DNA of 64,000 nt from Torreya grandis (taxonomy: Eukaryota > Streptophyta > Pinopsida > Cupressales > Taxaceae): positions 726,001 through 790,000 of the forward strand of contig JARHVA010004231.1 in assembly GCA_037957365.1 (NCBI GenBank), in the 5' to 3' direction. Every line of letters begins with the position of its first letter. Position 1 is the first letter of the stretch. The notes under the pieces are model-generated. The model saw only the letters and a program-made list of their open reading frames with translations, ran no database searches and was not told where the DNA came from. The position numbers and the translations under genes are program-made. Positions 1-12,995 of this stretch are shown here, piece after piece.

Positions 1-655
1 AGTAAGGGGCATGTTCAAATGTCACACAATCAAAGGAACATGACTTATTCAAATGTCCATAAAATCAAGAATGATATATTCAAGCACCCATATAAAAATT
101 AATAATATATTTGAATTTCAAAGAAGCAAACCAAGGCATAGGGCCATAAATAATGGATCATATCAAAATTCTCAAACAAGTAAGATAATATCAAGGCAAG
201 TCACTCAAGGAAGTGGATGAATACAAACACAATTAACTAGCATACACATATCATACTATTCCGTAGATCATATGTTTTATCAAAACATGTTAAGTATATA
301 GAATATCAAGTACATTAAAAAATATATAATCATGGATAAATGCAATTGTAAATATAAAATCTCAAACATGATAATGTAAAATGACCATGAATGATATAAC
401 CTAGATGTATCATGATAAATGAAGTAGATGCCCCCAATGTCTATATGACATGAAAAGAGGGAAGGCCCAACATCTAAAAGTGCATATATCATGTGTCTGG
501 GTATGCCTGTATCACACTTAAAAGATACATAAAACATGTGTATATATATATATAAATGATATTCTATCCACTAACATGGAACTAATAAGATATATGCCAA
601 GGAGATAGTAGAACATGTAAATTCTAAAAATATTTTTGGTTTTTTTATTTTTTTT

Positions 656-701
<46 letters not shown>

Positions 702-1289
702 CAAAGAAAAAGACTCTCCTATGATCTCATCTAATGTATGCTCACAAGTATCTCCCCATTAGGAAATTGGTGTAATAAAATAATGGTACTACCAAGGAAT
801 ATGTATGGGTGCATATCAATATAAAATATGTAATAATGTTTTGTGTATGTATAAGAGGAATATGTGGTGTTAAATAAATAAAATGAATAGGGGTTCTTGG
901 AACCCATCATTGAGTTCTTTTTGGTTTCCTTGGAATAGAAGTAATAAGAACATTTGTAGGTGTTATGGATATCTAAATATGGTGTGTAGTAGATGGGGAT
1001 TTTATTTAACTTATTATGATTTTTTTATGCAATGGTCACTCATGTATTGGATACCATGTAAAAGGGATTATCTATTGATTACATTTTTGTGGAATATTAA
1101 CCTTAGTAAGTTTGATAATTAACTGCCTGGGTATACACTCTCTTTTTCAAGTGAATGGTCATATGGAATGATAGAAACTATAATTACCCAATTGGTGTGA
1201 ATGTATTTAGCACACTTATGCACTATAGAAGGTACTGATAAAAGTGTATATATCTAAGGTCATCCAAATAACATATCAAAGACACCCAT

Positions 1290-1560
1290 GGAAGGTATAC
1301 CTAAGAAGGTAGTAACCATATATGTGGGACGCAATTGTAAAGGTAAGTTAATCTCACCAAGAACCTACTATGAAGTCCTATCAAATTCTTTAACTAATTT
1401 GGTTGAAGGATGTAAATCATGATTTATATAACCCAAATACATAAGTAATGTCATGGTATAAATTTTCTCACTTTCACCATTATCAATCATAACATTATGT
1501 ATAAGTTGGTGGTCAAGATATGCTCAAATGAGTAAACAATGAAGATCAAAATCATTATCC
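1290..1560 (-). pseudogene. Retroviral-type aspartic protease remnant (element A)
   Basis: Lies directly after the gag knuckle in the canonical gypsy order. On the minus strand the active-site strand reads VMIDNGES, followed by an MTLLMYLGYINHDL-like stretch and a KLVKEFDRTS stretch matching the flap region of plant gypsy proteases. Stops interrupt it. The catalytic D is kept, but the usual G/S after it is N, as is common in this plant lineage. I saw no RT downstream. Confidence 0.65.
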
Positions 1561-1789
1561 ACAATCTCAATATCATAGAAATTAATAGAGGGTATTTGAA
1601 CTATAAGAGGTTTATGTCATGTATATGTATGAATAATACCATACAATGGGTGCCCATAATATGATGGAGGAAGATGTGCATTATATGCCATTTACGCTTC
1701 CAAATATTTATAAAAATTGTCATGTAAAGATTGCTTAATATTTTATATTTATGGTGGTCACCAATTTGTGAAACTAATTCCTTTAGAGG

Positions 1790-2890
1790 ACCATAAAATC
1801 TAATATTTTGGTCATTAATGAGGTATTATATCTTATGCTTCAAGGTAAGACATATGTCTGTATAATTCCTAGGGCCTTGGTGATAGTCAAAATAATAATT
1901 CAGATCATATCTTATGGTAAGATTTATACTCATATAAACCTATATAATATGATGGAGAGATATGAAGTGACACTTGATAACCCATGGGAGTAAAGAATAT
2001 TTAGGCTTAGGTAAGTGTGTAAACTATTTCCATGGTGCATTGGATAACATAATTTATTAGGTTGTTGTGATACTGCATTAGTCATGGTGGTTGTTTCCTT
2101 TTTAGGAATACGAGGTTTGACCTTATAAGGTAGTTTGATAGTAAAAATGGTATTGGATGTAGATGAATTTAGTGTGTTTTTTACATACTTAATTTTTATT
2201 AATAATAAAATTTTCATTTCAAGGTCATAATTTTTTTGGCACAAGTCATCAAAATATTTAAACTTTTGAAAATAATAAGCTCATGTAAAAGGGAAAGAAA
2301 ACTTTGTGTGAGGATGTCTTGGAGCTCTTTATATACCATATGATTGGTCATTTTAGCTATAATTATCTTATACACCAAGACATATTCATTAATTGGTTCA
2401 TTGTTTAATTTTTGGAATTTGGGCATAGGAAACCTTTTTGGTAATGTTAGTAAAAATTATGCCAGAAATGCATTTAAAGTTTGAATGCATTTAATGATTG
2501 GGTTGGTAAATAATAGAACCACCTTAAATCATAGTATTTTAAGCTCCTTGGAAATAATTTGTCTAAAATTTTATCATTAGAGGCATAATTAAGGCATGTC
2601 ATAAAGAAATCTCGAATATATTGTTCAGGATCTCCCTTGCCATCATAAAATGTGAACTTAGGTGTAACAAAAACAATTGGTAAGGGGTAAAAATATATCT
2701 CAAATACAAGAGAATTATTAAACACATCTTGAGAATCAATATCATGAGGATAATTTAATAAAATTTATTAAATATTTGTGACCTTTCCCTCTAAGGTCTT
2801 TATAACTTGAAGAAGAGTTTGAACTGTATACACATGAGGATTTAGATTAACAAGCTGAGTACTCATTAAAGGGGAAGTAAACATGGCTTG
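1790..2890 (-). pseudogene. Ty3/gypsy gag remnant with CHHC knuckle (element A)
   Basis: Encodes the structural capsid protein of the retroelement. Open pieces at 2474-2725 and 2214-2426 (minus) read as one gag core: the first has the hallmark FTFYDGKGDPEQYI followed by KLFPRSLKYYDLRWFYYLP; the second, beginning PKFQKLNNEPINEYV, ends with the usual helical motif. A linker at 1930-2120 contains HTYLSLNILYSHGLSS, and a knuckle at about 1800-1910 reads FDYHQGPRNYTDIC followed by LTLKHKI and a stop where related proteins have Q. The upstream part to about 2890 shows weak gag N-terminal similarity. Frameshifts and stops make it a pseudogene. The assignment to gypsy gag is firm; the lineage (Tat-like) is a guess. 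Confidence 0.8.
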
Positions 2891-3306
2891 ACTTATATAG
2901 GAATTGAAATTTTGAATTGGGTTTAAGTATTAAATTTTCCCATGTAAGATTTGGCAATAATAATTTGGATTGCAAGGAATAATGTTTTAAAAACATAAGC
3001 CTTACCCCCATTAGATGTAGGAATTGATGAAGTATCCAATTGGAGGGATGTTTTAGTTATTCCTTTTTATTTTTTTTTTGTTTCCAATATAATTATTAGG
3101 ATATCATTAAGGTCCTTAAGATTTTTATGAATACATTCATGAAATAATATAATAACTTGAACTTGAGGATGGTCTATTTGCTCATGCTCATTATTTTCAT
3201 TAGACTCATGGTTTACATTATCAAAATCATGTTCTATGATAACCTCATTAGTATGTTATTTATTATCAATATTAGTATCATCATGATCTATAGGATTAGG
3301 TCCCTC

Positions 3307-4612
3307 TATTTAACCTTAAAATAGATGTGGATCCTATTATGGGTAGATAAGATTAATAATATAGAAATTAATAAGCACAAGGGTGATAAAAAGATCTATA
3401 TTAGGCTAATTTTACAAAACTTAGATAAACCATATACTATATTTATTATGCTGAGATATGCTAAAATGGAATGTATAGCTATGTTAGATACTACAATGAC
3501 AAATATATAATATACTTAGGTAGTTTTGATGCTAATACAAATTTGGATATGAAATAGGTAGGTAACAGATTGTAAAAATATTCTAGAATAATCATTAAAT
3601 TCTAGATTAAGTGCCTTTGTAGCTGTAGACACTTGCTTCAAACTAGGATGGTTATATTAATGCTAGTGTTTGGGTTAGATATAGGTGTCTAATAAATAAT
3701 AACTATTGATGCATGATGCAACCACTTGGATACTTTTAGGATTGTCATCACCTTTGCTCTGGTGCATTTAGATCTATGTCATGGATTGCTGCTCCTTGTC
3801 AAATAATCATATTCATAGTGGTTGTTTTAAAAATTGGTTAGTCATCAAATAGTGTCAAACTTACCTAAAAAACCATATATCAATGATTACTACCTACATA
3901 GCTAATACTCTAAAGAGGGACTCATACTTATGTAGCTCTCCCCTACATGTTAGATTATGTGTGAATCATGTAATGTGTGATAAGCAAGTACAATAGTGAC
4001 CTAATTTGTAACTTACATAATATAGCTTTTAGGTTACTCCTTTAGTACTTCAAACATGTAGATGTGTTATCCATATGATTGATATGGAAATATGAGAAAA
4101 TAGGAAATATTTGATCACTTGAATGCTTGCTAAAATGTTTTTTATAAGTTGCCTTAGTCTATACTAGGTGAGTTTAGAATGATGAATGATCACACACATA
4201 TACCACTATTATCATTAAAATATATCACATAATAACACTTATACCAACCATTATTATATGTTTCATTTTTAATTTTTATGACTTTAGGGTACTAGACATT
4301 TGTATTAGGTAAGGACACTTGCATCAATGTAGGCATCTAACTAGGTCACAAGTGGTTGGGAATAAGAAAAGTAGGTATCAGTATAGAACTTATAGAGGTG
4401 GAACATAATCAATTCTTAAGCATTATTGGAAAGATAGAAGGCCTAGGTCAACATAAGATTAGGTTAGACTAAGATATAGGCTAGGGGCATGAGAGAGTAG
4501 ATGCGAGACTTGAGGATGTAAGAAAGGTCTATAATTGAGAGGAATAACCAAGGTCTAAGTTTTCCAAGTATAAAAGACCAAGGTGTTATATAATTCATAA
4601 ATATTGTCTATA
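3307..4612 (-). repeat. Gypsy LTR A, shared between elements A and B
   Basis: Long terminal repeat of about 1306 bp, colinear with 9125-10439 and 10643-11972. It starts TATTTAACC where the other two have TGTTTAACC, and ends ATTGTCTATA where they have TCTACA. On its right is a minus-strand polypurine tract, AAAGGGGGA (pyrimidines at 4615-4624), so it is the 3' LTR of element B. On its left is the gag leader of element A, so it is also the 5' LTR of A. One LTR therefore serves two internal regions. Confidence 0.75.
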
Positions 4613-5975
4613 TCTATCCCCCTTTAATCCAATAATGAAATTACTAGTTTAAAGGAAAGGAATGCATACTTGGGTGTGTATAACACACCTTGCCTTTACT
4701 TGAGTCCAACTTAAGTAATTTGATGGTGAATGACCTAAAATTAATAGCATGTTGTGGTATATAATTATTGTATATTATTAAATTTAAATTATTTAAATTG
4801 AAAGACAATAAGGTTTAAGAGTACACCTATGTATCAATGCAACTGTTCTATGTTTTGACAATTTTATTTGGAGGATGTATCATTATGAATCACTAAAATT
4901 GAGATTAGGAAAAATATAAATAAAGAAAGTGTATATATAAGCAAGGAGATGTGACACATGCCCCAACCTTGGAGAAAAGGTGTATTTCCACCTGGTAATT
5001 AAGACTAGATCAACTATGTAACCTAAACATACATATAACCTAGTGAGTGTGAGTGAACTAAGTTAATTAACACTTTTAAAATAGTGAGGATGGATGATAG
5101 AATAAAGTAAAATATACAAACCTAGAAAGATTGAGTGATTTAATCACCTCAACCATACCAAAAAGTGAACTAACTACTATAGTATAATGTCTCAATATAA
5201 TCTATAAGAGTCCTCCTTGGTGGGTGGTGATAGTCTCTAAAAGTGTTCTAAATCTGATTTGGTTTTGTAATATTAGGCACACATTTCATAGAATATCCAC
5301 CTTAGATATGTCTCATGATAAAAAAATGTTTATAAAAATGGTACCCATGTGTATAATTCTACCATAAATGTGTATTTGAATCATATAACTATGCAATTTA
5401 GCCGATTTGAAACTATGTAAGTCTAGATAACATGTTTCCAAATCATGTCTTGAATATAATTTAAAACTAAAGATTGATATAAGTGCCAATATGGAGGACA
5501 TGTTTATAAAACATTCCCCCATTATAATATGGAGATGTTGAATATTAAGTATGGAGAACATGTTTTAAAAACATGCCCCCACTAAATCTAAGACTGTGAA
5601 CATGTGGAAGCCATGTATATATGGAATTCCTCCATTCAATATAAAAATGTGAATGTGTGGAAGCCATATCTATATGACATACCAAAATTAATATGCCCCA
5701 ATTTGAGGTGAGGGAAGATATAAGTTGGTAGTTACCTCACCTCAAAAGGATAATATAGCCATACAACTATGAATGAATCATTAACATATAAGAGAACATG
5801 TCTAGGTAAATTTATAATTGAAGTGCATAGAATGTGATAATATTAAGGCCTAAGATGCATTATAAAGATAATGTAAACATCTAGATAGTAACATTATACT
5901 ATCAATAAATAATCAAATACATATATAAGGTCACTCAAAAGTAAACCAAAAGATATGATCCAAGGAGACCACAAA

Positions 5976-6520
5976 TAAGGGGCATGTTTAAATTATACAC
6001 AATTGAATAGAAATGAATTAATCAAATGTACAAAAAAGTAAGAATTACATATTCAAATATCCATAAAAAAAGTAATGGCATATTCAAATCTCAAAGAAAC
6101 AAACAAATTCATGGGAGCCAAAAACAATGGAGCAATTTCAAATGCTCAGAAAATAAGACAATATCAAGGAAAGACACTCAAGGAAGTGCATAAATGAAAG
6201 CATAAAAAAACAACATAAATATATCATAGTAACCCATGGATCAAATGTGTTAGAAAAAAGGCAATGAGTACATAGCATATCAAGTACACTATGAAAGATA
6301 AACATGGCTAAAGGCATGTGTAGGTACATATTATCTCAAACATGATAGTGTAAAGTGAACATAAAATGGTGTAACTTGGATGCTTCATGATCACGGAGTT
6401 GGATGCCCTCAATGTCTTGGTGATGTGAGTAGAGGGAAAGCCCAACATCCAAAAGTGTATATATCATGTATATGTGTATGCATGTATTACACTCAAATAT
6501 AAGTGTGAAACATGTGTATG
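5976..6520. repeat. Conserved non-coding spacer of the gypsy family
   Basis: Segment of element B matching 1-540 of the window in order and spacing, starting with the shared GGGGCATGTT string and including the near-identical stretch around 6430-6490 versus 430-510. A weaker relative lies at about 53430-53860 in element C. It holds no convincing coding frame; the short frames on either strand differ between copies. Confidence 0.6.
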
Positions 6521-7188
6521 TAAAAGTAACTAATATTATATCCATCAACATGTAACTAGTACATAGATGCTACAAATCCAAAATAATACGTAGATGTTGA
6601 AAAAAAATTGGATTTTTGAATGTTTTTGATTGTTTTAGTAATTTTGGAATATGTGAAGATGTCTAATCAAGGAAATACTCACAAAAGGTGTAAGACCACC
6701 TGGGAGAATTTTTAATATTTGTTTATAACAATTCATTAACACAACTTCAATGTTTTTATCTAATGGTTTACTTGAAGCCAATGGTGTAGGAAAATAACCA
6801 TATGCATCATAATGTATTCCAATATTTGTATCCATATCAAGAAAAGTAATACACATATTTATTGTATCTATCTTGGCATTCCAATTGACTAGCCAATTTT
6901 TTCCAAGATTTAATTATAAATGTGGTTCATGTTCTAATATCCATATGGTCAAATTTACCACATGTGGACCATAAGCAATAGGTAATTGAATGTATCCTCA
7001 AGATTCTAGCATCTATGGAGAGTATATTAGTTCATCTGTAGTATGTCAAATTATTTGATAAATGAGGTACCATAAGTTTTATCCCATTTATTCTTATCAA
7101 ATTAGAGATGGTGGTAATATACCCCATCAATATTAATATTAATGGTTATATATTCATGTTTTTTTCATTTTGAAAGATGGTTTTATTT

Positions 7189-7413
7189 TCAAAGATAGGA
7201 AGAATTCTGCCTTTTGTCCATTTTGGACACAATTTTTATGTGTCCTTCAGTCTTATATTTTTGAATTAGGTTCTCCAATGCCTCACATTGATTATTATTA
7301 TGGCCAATGATCCAATGATAATTACAATATGGTACTCCCTCTATAAGTTGAAGTATATTGCCTAATCTATGTCTAGTAGATGGTAAGAAAATCATTTTAT
7401 GTCTAAGTAACAT
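7189..7413 (-). pseudogene. Gag-type CHHC zinc knuckle fragment (element B)
   Basis: A 74-residue open piece containing YCNYHWIIGHNNNQC followed by EALENLIQ, the C-terminal knuckle of plant gypsy gag (C-x2-H-x4-H-x4-C), which normally binds nucleic acid in the capsid. It is preceded by a short LGNILQLIEG helix as in related proteins. It lies downstream of the protease remnant in the direction of transcription, the reverse of the canonical order. It may be a translocated gag tail or a lineage-specific arrangement. Confidence 0.6.
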
Positions 7414-8029
7414 AAATAATATGGTATATGTAGTATCCTATTATGTGGTGATTTATAAAGTCTATTGCGAAGTATTTTGAGAAAACTCCACATTATTCAC
7501 ATGATGTAATTATATTTGACCCTTATAAGGTTGATTCAATGTTTTTAACTAAGAGGGATGTATGGAGGAGTAAAAATTTACATGTTCATTCTCTATTTTT
7601 GTTTTTCCTTTATCTATATTAAATTATGTATCTTTTATGAGTGAATTTAGATTATATGTACCAGGACCTATAGATTCAAATAGGTTATGCAAAATGAGAT
7701 CAAGTGGATCAAATTTTAGTTTTCAAATTATTATCATTTGTCATATCATAAGTGATATCATCATCACTATAATATTAATCTAAAAATGGCCATATTTCTA
7801 CTTAGTATTTACCATTAAAAGAAACTCAAATGTTGGGGAATCTTTTGGTTTTATTAGCTCATTTGCTAATGGTTCTTACTCTTGATGTGCATCTATGTGT
7901 AACTAAATATTGAGTGCCTAATTTTCATCTAGAGATAAAGGAGCCATTGTAATCGACTCACCTATTTCATATATGTGTATATGATCAAGATAAATGCATT
8001 ATTTAGGTGGTACCACTGTAGGAATGCCT

Positions 8030-8700
8030 TAAGTTTTAGAATGTATAATTTTGAAAAAAACTAAAGGTTCATCACCAACATGCATTGTTAATAATGTCCC
8101 TTCACATATGAATTTTACACATAGATGAATTGTAGATGGGACAAACTCCATTAAATGTATCTAAAGTTTTCACAATATTAATTTTTAATGTAATGATTGA
8201 TACATTACTTGAAAAGTAGTTGAAACCCTTTTTTGTACCAATGTCACATCCAATATGATTTGACAAACTAATGGTATATGTGAGTTATCAAACCATTTTA
8301 TATGCATAACAAATTTTTGAAGAATATTGGTGCTAATACCCATGGTGGTTGGGAGTTTATGCTACAAAGATTTAGGCTTGGTCCATTATCAATGAGTACC
8401 CTTTTGATGCCCTTATTTTGCATGTTCACTTGTATGAACAAAGGAAAATGTTGATAAAATAATATCTTTGGATGGTAAATACGTTATATCAAAGTTAATG
8501 AGATTTACATTAATCTTTAAATCATTCATGATGTCCATAAAATAAGTAGTTTTAATATCACTCAGAACTTGGGTTTCACACAATGCCTCATATTGGATAT
8601 CCTTGTAAATAGTAGATGGATTTAAGAGCGCAAGGATTGAAATCTTAGCATGTGTATTATTCAACTCATAAAAAATTCCATATACCTTATATTTTATCAC
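8030..8700 (-). pseudogene. Pre-protease and aspartic protease remnant (element B)
   Basis: The open piece 8413-8700 contains FYELNNTHAKISILALL followed by YEALCETQVLSDI, the linker that precedes the protease in plant Tat/Athila-like gypsy polyproteins. Just downstream, around 8370-8412, the frame reads VLIDNGPSLNLCS, the protease active-site strand. Further on, around 8060-8160, PSTIHLCVKFICEG followed by TMHVGDEPLV matches the protease C-terminus. Stops separate these pieces. The domain assignment is good; function is lost. Confidence 0.75.
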
Positions 8701-9124
8701 AACATTAAGCTTAGGAGGCAGTTATTGTATATTAATAAAAGGTGAATTAGGTTAGGACCTTGAAATTTAATATAAGCTATGGGTGAATAATGGATGTGGG
8801 ATGGGACCATAATTTTAATAAGACTTAGGTAGAACAAATGGTTGATATAATGCACATTGGCATCTACATACCAATTTTATAGTATTACAAAAGGCATTGT
8901 GAAGAGAGATAAAGTGGTGTCTCTATTTTAAAAGCCTCTCATGATGTTTATATATTTATTTAATATATTTGACAAGGAAAGTGATGTAGCAAAACATAAT
9001 AAATGTTACAAATTGAAACCTAAATAGGGTAATATATGTATCTATATTGGACATGTTTTATACAAAAAAATTATAAAATCATAATCAACCTAGGGTTTGG
9101 ATCTCAAAGATTAGGTCAACCAAA

Positions 9125-10439
9125 TGTTTAACCCTAAATTATATGTAGATCCTACTATGGGTAGATAAGGTTAATAATATAGAAATGAACAATCAAAAGT
9201 GTGATAAAAATATATATATCTAGATAATTAATTTTAAAACTTAGATAAAACATGTACTAAATTTATTATGCTAAGATATACTAAAAATGGAAAATAAAAC
9301 TATGTTATATATTACATTGACAAATAAATATGTGGTTATAATGCTAATATAAACATGAAACTAAAACATGAAGTGTACTATAATAATATTCTATAACAAT
9401 AAATAAATAATGGATTAAGTTCCTCTATAATCATAGACACTTACATCAACTTAGGATGGTTGCATCAACACTAGTGTTTAGGTCAGACATAGGTGTCTAT
9501 TATGGAATAACTATTGAAATAGGATAAGACCACCTAGATGCTTCTAGGTTTATGGTCACCTTTAGTCTAGTGCATTAAAATCTATGTCATGTACTATTTT
9601 TCCTTATTAAATGCTAAAACCCTATTTCTTCATAGTCATAGTGGCTATGGGAAAAATGGGTTAGTGGGCACATGATGTCAAGTTTCCCCAAAAACCCCCA
9701 TGTCAATTATAACTACCTACATAGCTAATACTCTGATTATGGCCTCAAAATTATGTAGTTCTCCACTATGTGTTGGCTTATGTGTGAATCATGCAATGCA
9801 TGATAAGTAAGTACAATAATGACCTAGCTTATAATTGGAAAATATAGCTCTTTGGATACTCCTTCAGTAATTTATATATACATATTTATTGTTCCTAAGA
9901 CTAATATGTAAATAGGATAAAATAGGGAAGATTTTCTCAATTGAATGCTTGATAAAATGATTATTGATAAGTTTCCTTGGTCTGTGTTAGGTGATTTTAA
10001 AATGAGGAATGATCATGCATATATACCACTCCTATCAAGAGAATATCTTTCATTATAACACTTAGGATAACCATTAAGATATGATTCATTTATAAATTAG
10101 ATGAATTTATGGCATTAGACACTTGTGTTGGGTAAGGACACTTGTATCAATGTAGGTGTTTAACTAGAATGAAAGTGTTTAAGAAGCAAAAAAGTAGGTA
10201 CATATCCAAAACTTATACAGGTGGAAGATAAGCATGTTTTAAGAATTATGGTCAAGATAAAATCCCTAATTCATCAACATAAGACTGATCAGACTAAGAG
10301 ATAGGCTAGGGTCACAAGAGAGAGAAGATGCAAGACTTGTAGAAGTGAGAAAGGTCTATAACTAAGATGAACAACTAAGGTCTGAGTTTACCAAGTATAT
10401 AAGACTGAGGTGTTATATAATTCATAAATATTATCTACA
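9125..10439 (-). repeat. Gypsy LTR B
   Basis: LTR of about 1315 bp, TGTTTAACCC to ATTATCTACA on the plus strand, which is TG..CA in the element's own orientation. It is the 5' LTR of element B (primer-site-like sequence on its left). The right flank starts CCCTCATT, a polypurine tract AATGAGGG on the minus strand, so it is also the 3' LTR for the short internal remnant at 10440-10642. Confidence 0.8.
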
Positions 10440-10642
10440 CCCTCATTGGTTTTAAACATCTTAGGTAGTATAAAAGGATGTTCAATGTGTTCGATAGGCA
10501 CACAACCCATATAGGGCTATGATTAGGTTTTATACAAAATAATATAGGAAAGAATTAAAAAATTATAGCAATATGAAACCCTAACTCATTGAAACCCTAA
10601 AAATTAGAAAACTTTACATTCATAAGAATAAATTTCACCAAA
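10440..10642 (-). mobile_element. 203-bp relic internal region between two gypsy LTRs
   Basis: The DNA between LTR B and LTR C is only about 203 bp. Its left edge is polypurine-tract-like and its right edge is primer-site-like (TTCACCAAA against the LTR). A middle stretch beginning GTTTTATACAAAATAA resembles the leader of element B at about 9058. It is therefore a deleted internal region with both ends kept, a third unit of the tandem array. Confidence 0.65.
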
Positions 10643-11972
10643 TGTTTAACCCTAAAATATAGATTAAGGAAATATATGGTTAAATGGGATAGAGATAGCC
10701 TTTAACACAAGGGTGATAAACTATCTCTATAGCTATCTAGTTAATCTTAAAACTCAAATAAAACATATATTGAATTTATTATGTTGAGATATACTAAAAA
10801 TGGAAAGTAAAACTATTCTAGATATGTCATTGATAAAGAAATAAGATACTTAATTGGTTCTAATGATAACATGGATCTAGATATGGAGCATACAATAAGT
10901 ATATTGGAAAAATATTTTCGATCAATCATCCAATTCTATAAAAATTCCTTCTTTATCTATAAAAACTTGTGTCGACTTGAGATAATTACATCAACTAAGA
11001 TATCTAGCTCTAATGTAGGTTTCTAGTATAGAATAATTGATAGCAACTGCCTATAATATTCTAAGTTCTATGTCATCTTCATTTTGGTTTGCTCAAAGAT
11101 AGATCATGAAATGTCATTTCTTATCAAATAGTAAAACCCTAATTATTCATCTTCATATTGGCTATGGGGAAAATGGGCTTGTGAGCACATGGTGTCGAGC
11201 TACCATAAATACCTATCTATAAATAAGTGTTACCTACATATCCAATACTTTGAAGAGGGCCTTAGAATTATGTAGTTTTCTCTTAATGTGTTAGCTTGTG
11301 TGTGCATAAGGGTAAAATATGTGGAAAGAAAATACAATAGTGGCTTAGCTTGTAACTTGGTAATTAAGAATTATGGAATGATCATTAAGTAATATATACC
11401 TATAGATGTGTTATCCTTATGAATGATATAAATATAAGATAAAATATGGAATCTCTTCTCACTTGAGTTCTTAGTTGAATGCCTTTAATAAATAGCCTTT
11501 TGAGTTGTTTGGTTTGTGTTAGGTGTGAAAAGAATGAGGATTCATCCTATATTTATTCCAACCCATTTTGAAAATATCTCACATAAAATAGCTTAGGATG
11601 ACCATATGAATAACTTTTCATTTACAAATTGAATGACTTTAGGGAATTGGTCACTTACATCAAGTTAGGATACTTGCATTGACGTAGGCATCTGAATGGG
11701 ATGCGAGTGTCCAAGAAGTATAAAAATAGGTACAGGTCCATAAGTTGTAGAGATGGAAGATAAGTAGGTTTATAATATTTTGAGCATGATATAATGTTTA
11801 AGTCATCATGATAACATTTTTAAAACTAATAGATAAGTAATGAGAACATAGAAATATCATATGGGGTCCTTTTAGTAGTGTGAAAGGTCTAAAACTATGA
11901 GAAATAACCAATGCATGTATTTTCCAAGTGTATAAGATTGAGGTGCTATATAATTCATAAATAATGTCTACA
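10643..11972 (-). repeat. Gypsy LTR C, right end of the array
   Basis: LTR of about 1330 bp, TGTTTAACCC to ATGTCTACA, colinear with LTRs A and B. It is the outermost 5' LTR of the array. It abuts copia protease codons exactly at 11973, so GTCAT at 11973-11977 is the expected right-hand target duplication. Its partner would be outside the window. Confidence 0.78.
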
Positions 11973-12982
11973 GTCATGTGATTTGAGAAACCTAAATCAA
12001 GAGGAAATAAATTATTTCCATAATCTATTCCCATAATAAATTTTAGATAATAATATGGGTCTCTTGTTTCATTTTTTTTTCATCTTGGAATGACTTCTCT
12101 TCATCCTCTTGATTATCTTGATTCTTAACTACTAGTATTGTGTAATCTTTTATAAAGTAACTTGGTTTTTGTAGTAATGAAAAATAATGTATTTATTAAT
12201 TTTAACTATAAATTTGGCTTGAAATTCCCATTTAAATTTGATTTTTTTAACCCCTTTGATTCTAATTTTTATTTTTCTCTTTTGTCTTTGAAACCCTTGC
12301 CTTGATTTCAAATGTTTTTTATAGATCTCCTACATATAGTCTCATCTTATCCTCATAGGATAAGACAGAACCCACTAACTCATGAACACTTATAATGTTC
12401 ATGTCCTTAAACTCCTCAAGAGTGATCATAATATACAACCATATTTGAGATAAATATTTCAAAATATTCCTTACCAAAACATTATCTTGTATAGTTTTTT
12501 TATAAACCCTCATTTTATGCACTAAGTCGTTTATCTTTATGTAATATTCTCCAACTCTATTATCTGACATTATTAAATTTTTAATTTTTTAAAAGAGTTT
12601 ATATTTTTTTATTCACTTATCTTAATGGATCCTTGATATGAATTTTATAAGGTATTACATGCCTTTTAGGAAGTTTTTCAACCATCAATTCTTAGACATA
12701 TATTTGGGTCTATGGCACTTTGGAGATAAAAAATTGATTGTGCATTCTCCTTTTATTAATTATTTTTTTAATTTTCTGATCTTGACTCAAGTTATTTCAA
12801 TCTTGAGGTGATATTTACTTGTGGATAAAATTATCTGAAACTCCTTTCCATACAATAATTCTCTTCAATTGATCTCTCCAATATTCAAGGTTGTCACATT
12901 TTAAGATGGGAATATTTATGGAAGTCACGATTCTCATGATAATGGATTGAAACACTCATAAATATTTCTTAAACAAGGATAT
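11973..12982 (-). pseudogene. Ty1/copia gag and protease start, interrupted by gypsy array
   Basis: Minus-strand copia remnant. The piece 12319-12570 reads GEYYIKINDLVHKMR, then LEEFKDMNIISVHELVGS and EDKMR, the retrotransposon gag (UBN2) capsid domain. Further along, at 11975-12010, PLDLGFSNHMT corresponds to the copia protease active site (usually LDSGCSNHMT). The reading ends at 11973 where the gypsy LTR begins, so integrase, RT and RNase H would be left of the window. Stops and frameshifts are frequent. Confidence 0.8.
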
Positions 12983-12995
12983 GATACCAAATAAA
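12983..12995 (-). other. Copia primer-binding site (initiator tRNA-Met)
   Basis: The plus strand reads GGATATGATACCA, so the minus strand begins TGGTATCATATCC, matching the usual TGGTATCAGAGCC at most positions. It separates the copia gag leader from a putative 5' LTR whose inner edge would be TGTTTTAAA at 12996. I could not find the outer LTR edge. Confidence 0.7.

Larger units (their letters stand above)
1..3306 (-). mobile_element. Ty3/gypsy element A, internal region (left end outside window)
   Basis: Internal region of a minus-strand Ty3/gypsy retrotransposon whose 5' LTR is 3307-4612. Reading leftwards the order is leader, gag, zinc knuckle, aspartic protease, then a long spacer that runs off the window. 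The spacer at 1-540 matches element B at about 5976-6520 in order and spacing, so the two are copies of one family. No reverse transcriptase or integrase is recognisable. The missing 3' LTR should lie left of the window. Old and inactive. Confidence 0.75.
4613..9124 (-). mobile_element. Ty3/gypsy element B internal region
   Basis: Internal region of 4.5 kb bounded by LTR A (3') and LTR B (5'). The right end carries a primer-site-like sequence: the plus strand reads GGTCAACCAAA against the LTR, so the minus strand begins TTTGGTTGACC. The left end has the polypurine tract. Coding remnants on the minus strand are a pre-protease and protease (8030-8700) and then a zinc knuckle (7189-7413). The remaining 4613-7188 is spacer similar to element A and has no RT, RNase H or integrase that I can see, so the element is probably non-autonomous. 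Confidence 0.7.
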
